Of a stretch of 64,000 bases of DNA, positions 60,661 to 64,000 are shown piece by piece. The notes below the pieces were generated by a model. It saw only the letters and a program-made list of their open reading frames with translations. It ran no database searches and was not told the DNA's origin. The DNA is taken from the NCBI GenBank assembly GCA_037349315.1, contig JBAIAC010000007.1, positions 7,316,001 to 7,380,000 of the forward strand, given 5' to 3'. The translations under genes were made by a program, and so were the position numbers. How positions within the stretch are numbered: the first letter of the stretch is position 1; each line of letters opens with the position of its first letter. This DNA is from Chelydra serpentina. Its lineage: Eukaryota; Chordata; Testudines; Chelydridae.

Positions 60661-62790
60661 GATAGATGACTGAAGTGAGTGGCTCCTTAGCGGTTAGGTG
60701 GTATAGGTGATTGGAGTGAGGACTATTGGTTGTTGGATGAGATAGGTGACTGAGTTGGGGGGCTGGGATAGGTGGCTGGGGTGGGGTGGCGATTGGATGG
60801 GATATGTGATTGGGATGCGGGAGCTGGTTGGTGGTTGGATGGGATAGGTGGATGGGATGGAGGGGGTGGTTGGCTGTTGGATGGGATACGTTGCTGGTGT
60901 GGGAGTGGGTGGCTGTTGGATGAGATGGGTGACTGGGGGGCTGGTTGGATGGGATAGGTGACTGGGGTGGAGGAGCTGTTGCCTGGGATAGGTGACTGGG
61001 GGGCTAGTTGGCTGTAATAACTGACTGGGGTGGAGGAATTGTTGGCTGGGATAGGTGACTGGGGTGGGGGAGCCGTTGGCTGGGATAGGTGACTGGGATA
61101 GGTGGGGGAGCTGTTGGCTGGGATAGGTGACTGGGATGGGTGGAGGAACTGTTGGCTGGGATAGGTGACTGGGATAGGTGGGGGAGCTGTTGGCTGGGAT
61201 AGGTGACTGGGATAGGTGGGGGAGCTGTTAGCTGTTGGCTGGGATAGGTGACTGGGATGGGTGGGGGAGCTGTTGGCTGGGATAGGTGACTGGGATGGGA
61301 GGGGGCGCTGTTAGCTGTTGGCTGGGATAGGTGATTGGGGTGGGGGAGCTGTTAGCTGTTGGCTGGGATAAGTGATTGGGGTAGGTTGGGGAGCTGTTGG
61401 CTGGGATAGGTGACTGGGATAGTTGTGGGAGCTGTTAGCTGTTGGCTGGGATAGGTGACTGGGATAGGTGGGGGAGCTGTTGGCTGGGATAGGTGACTGG
61501 GATAGTTGGGGGAGCTGTTAGCTGTTGGCTGGGATAGGTGACTGGGATAGGTGGGGGAGCTGTTGGCTGAGATAGGTGACTGGGATAGTTGGGGGAGCTG
61601 TTGGCTGGGATAGGTGACTGGGATAGTTGGGGGAGCTGTTAGCTGTTGGCTGGGATAGGTGACTGGGATAGGTGGGGGAGCTGTTGGCTGAGATAGGTGA
61701 CTGGGATAGTTGGGGGAGCTGTTAGCTGTTGGCTGCGATAGGTGACTGGGATAGTTGGGGGAGCTGTTAGCTGTTGGCTGGGATAGGTGACTGGGATAGT
61801 TGGGGAAGCTGTTAGCTGTTGGCTGGGATAGGTGACTGGGATAGGTGGGGGAGCTGTTGGCTGGGATAGGTGACTGGGATAGGTGGGGGAGCTGTTAGCT
61901 GTTGGCTGCGATAGGTGACTGGGATAGGTGGGGGAGCTGTTAGCTGTTGGCTTGGATAGGTGACTGGGATAGGTGGGGGAGCTGTTGGCTGGGATAGGTG
62001 ACTGGGATAGTTGGGGAAGCTGTTAGCTGTTGGCTGGGATAGGTGACTGGGATAGGTGGGGGAGCTGTTGGCTGGGATAGGTGACTGGGATAGTTGGGGG
62101 AGCTGTTAGCTGTTGGCTGGGATAGGTGACTGGGATAGTTGGGGGAGCTGTTAGCTGTTGGCTGGGATAGGTGACTGGGATAGGTGGGGGAGCTTTTGGC
62201 TGGGATAGGTGACTGGGATAGTTGGGGGAGCTGTTAGCTGTTGGCTGGGATAGGTGACTGGGATAGTTGGGGGAGCTGTTAGCTGTTGGCTGGGATAGGT
62301 GACTGGGATAGGTGGGGGAGCTGTTGGCTGGGATAGGTGACTGGGATAGTTGGGGGAGCTGTTAGCTGTTGGCTGGGATAGGTGACTGGGATAGGTGGGG
62401 GAGCTTTTGGCTGGGATAGGTGACTGGGATAGTTGGGGGAGCTGTTAGCTGTTGGCTGGGATAGGTGACTGGGATAGGTGACTGGGATAGGTGGGGGAGC
62501 TGTTGGCTGGGATGGGTGACTGGGATAGGTGGGGGAGCTGTTAGCTGTTGGCTGGGATAGGTGACTGGGATAGTTGGGGGAGCTGTTAGCTGTTGGCTGG
62601 GATAGGTGACTGGGATAGGTGGGGGAGCTGTTAGCTGTTGGCTGGGATAGGTGACTGGGATAGGTGACTGGGATAGGTGGGGGAGCTGTTGGCTGGGATG
62701 GGTGACTGGGATAGGTGGGGGAGCTGTTGGCTGGGATAGGTGACTGGGATAGGTGGGGGAGCTGTTGGCTGGGATGGGTGACTGGGTGGG
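60660..62790. repeat. Composite minisatellite with 45- and 38-bp unit types
   Basis: After a transitional irregular section (60.66-60.96 kb), the array consists of units ggtgactgggata(g/gt)tggg followed by ggagctgttggctgggata. The long form (about 45 bp) carries an additional seven bases, tagctgt, relative to the short form (about 38 bp). The two forms alternate irregularly through more than 1.8 kb. A 250-residue open frame on the minus strand (rich in S, Q, P, T) is an artefact of this array running into exon 2. Confidence 0.95.
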
Positions 62791-62842
62791 ATATAGGGCT
62801 GTTGCTGCGCTGTGATTGTATATGTCTCCTGGTTCCTTGCAG

Positions 62843-63011
62843 GCTACAGCAGCAGGTCTTATCCCAAGGCTCGGTGCGCTCGCTGCAGGCGGAGGAGGAG
62901 AGCGCAGGGGAGCCGCTGGGGACCGCCTCCAGTCCCGCAGCCAGCCTGTCCAGCAAAGCGGCCACCTCTGCCATTTCCATCACATCCAGCGACAGTGAAT
63001 GTGACATCTGA
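62843..63011 (+). CDS. SIX6: SIX6 exon 2: C-terminal tail
   Basis: The acceptor ccttgcag precedes GCTACAGCAGCAGGTC. With two bases from exon 1 it reads [19 protein letters not shown], then [20 protein letters not shown] and finally [17 protein letters not shown] and a TGA stop. The last 27 residues match the conserved SIX6 end. Total length is 246 residues, the same as human SIX6. The middle ([17 protein letters not shown]) is the variable part. Confidence 0.97.
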
Positions 63012-63342
63012 CACAGCAGCCAGGACAACACAGGGGGAGAGCGATGGAGCTAAACACAGTGCCTGCCCGCCCACAGGACACCCTGGCTCGCGTTCCCACT
63101 CGGAGCCTACCCGAGGCTGCCAAATTACCAGGGCGCCATGACCCATGAGCATGCCCTTCCCGCTTCAACAGCGGCGCGTTCCGTCTTAGACCCGTAGGAG
63201 ACTCTGTTAACAGAAATGTTTGTCGCCTTTATTTAAAAGGATCTGCTGAAACGATGCCTCAAAAACAAAAATGCCAAGTTGCAAAATGTTTGAGCGCCTG
63301 CCCTGTATCCCGCGTGGGTATTTCATGTTGAAAAGACGCTGT

Positions 63343-63385
63343 TATTATTATTATTATTATTATTTTATTATTATTATTATTATTT
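63343..63385. repeat. (TTA)n microsatellite in SIX6 3' UTR
   Basis: Runs of ttattattattattattat interrupted once by tttta. Likely polymorphic in length. Confidence 0.95.
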
Positions 63386-63560
63386 TCTTTTTGTTTGCTT
63401 TACTTTAAAAGGTTTTTATATATATAATGTTTATTTACTTATTTAAGGGATTGCTACGGTAGATTTTTCTATTATTATTATTTTGGCTTGTTGTCTATGT
63501 GCACAGGTGACTTGTAGAGCATGTGCAGGATCAATACTGTATGGAGCAGCCTAAAACAAT

Positions 63561-63566
63561 AATAAA
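63561..63566 (+). terminator. SIX6: SIX6 polyadenylation signal AATAAA
   Basis: Canonical AATAAA in caataataaaatctttggtg, about 550 bases after the stop codon, followed by a GT-rich stretch. It is the first canonical hexamer in the presumed 3' UTR. Confidence 0.75.
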
Positions 63567-63590
63567 ATCTTTGGTGAGCAACCTTTCTTA

Positions 63591-64000
63591 CTTAAAGGGT
63601 CTGTTTTTAAATTCTTAAGGTGGGAGCCAATGCGTAGAGCCCGTCGGCTTTAGGCGGTGGTTCTCCGATTCCATTGAAATCTCACCGGAGACTTGCCTGG
63701 TTCCGAAATAATTAGTCATTCCTCATTTGCAACACAGGGAGAGCGATAGGCGATGAAGCGCTCTGGCTTCGGCGTGACTTCCCCACGCAGGGTTTATCAT
63801 ATAGTTCAGCAGTAACTAAATATCAAATCCATTTCACAGGCGTTAAAGGAATCACAACGGGGAGGAATGGGCAGCGTTGGGAAATCTGCATTTTACTGAG
63901 AGCACAATGGTAAGAGAGAAATTGACTCCTCCACGCCGGTAAAGAGAAATGAATGTGGCTAGCTGAGAATACAGGATCTAGTCCCGTGTGAAGGAAGGGG
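63591..64000. other. Downstream flank of SIX6
   Basis: Unique, moderately GC sequence without recognised repeats or genes. In vertebrates SIX1 and SIX4 follow further downstream, beyond this window. Confidence 0.5.

Larger units (their letters stand above)
63012..63590 (+). other. SIX6: SIX6 3' untranslated region
   Basis: Non-coding sequence between the stop codon and the polyadenylation signal. It includes a TTA/ATT trinucleotide microsatellite at about 63343-63385 and AT-rich stretches that could influence mRNA stability. The cleavage site is estimated 15-25 bases after the signal. Confidence 0.75.

Noticed and set aside
62279..63031. 250-residue open frame on the minus strand rich in [14 protein letters not shown] repeats
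   Set aside because: It is produced by the minisatellite periodicity and runs antisense through SIX6 exon 2; composition is purely repeat-derived.

Overview
This is a vertebrate chromosomal window, most likely from a turtle or another sauropsid. The coding sequence is split by GT-AG introns, and CR1 LINE fragments dominate the repeats. There are also many DNA-transposon relics (Harbinger, hAT, Tigger/mariner-like), DIRS-type tyrosine-recombinase retrotransposons, tRNA-like SINEs and two CpG islands. Nothing prokaryotic and no recognisable endogenous retrovirus was seen.

Two host genes are recognised, and their order matches the conserved vertebrate SIX6OS1 (C14orf39) - SIX6 locus. SIX6OS1, a meiotic synaptonemal-complex central-element protein, lies on the minus strand. 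Its start codon is at 41365 and I can place nine coding exons down to 1948; the C-terminal exons lie beyond the left edge. The splice phases chain correctly, with one gap: an exon between 11076 and 8749 is required by phase but was not found. The promoter is probably the CpG island at about 45.06-45.65 kb. SIX6, the eye and pituitary homeobox gene, is on the plus strand. It has two exons (57315-57886 and 62843-63011), encodes 246 residues, starts in the CpG island at 56.56-57.98 kb and has a polyadenylation signal at 63561. The two genes are divergent, about 11-12 kb apart.

Layout: 1-11 kb holds SIX6OS1 exons among small palindromic MITEs. 11-22 kb is an intron with a Penelope-like tail, two tail-to-tail CR1 copies, Harbinger-type MITEs and a broken two-gene Harbinger transposon. 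22-32 kb holds an exon, a Tigger-like MITE, an unidentified broken coding relic, and a nearly complete but frameshifted zinc-finger/DDE-like transposase gene with a cluster of bZIP-like sites in front. 32.2-36.8 kb is a decayed DIRS element with inverted terminal repeats. 40.9-41.4 kb holds the first two coding exons of SIX6OS1. 44.2-45.05 kb is a 60-bp minisatellite beside the CpG island. 49.1-52.4 kb is a second DIRS element interrupted by a CR1, which is itself interrupted by a hAT MITE. 52.4-56.5 kb is repeat-poor and leads into SIX6. The 5-kb SIX6 intron is mostly minisatellite.

Exon calls rest on similarity to the human proteins as I remember them, plus splice sites and phase; no alignment or database search was run.
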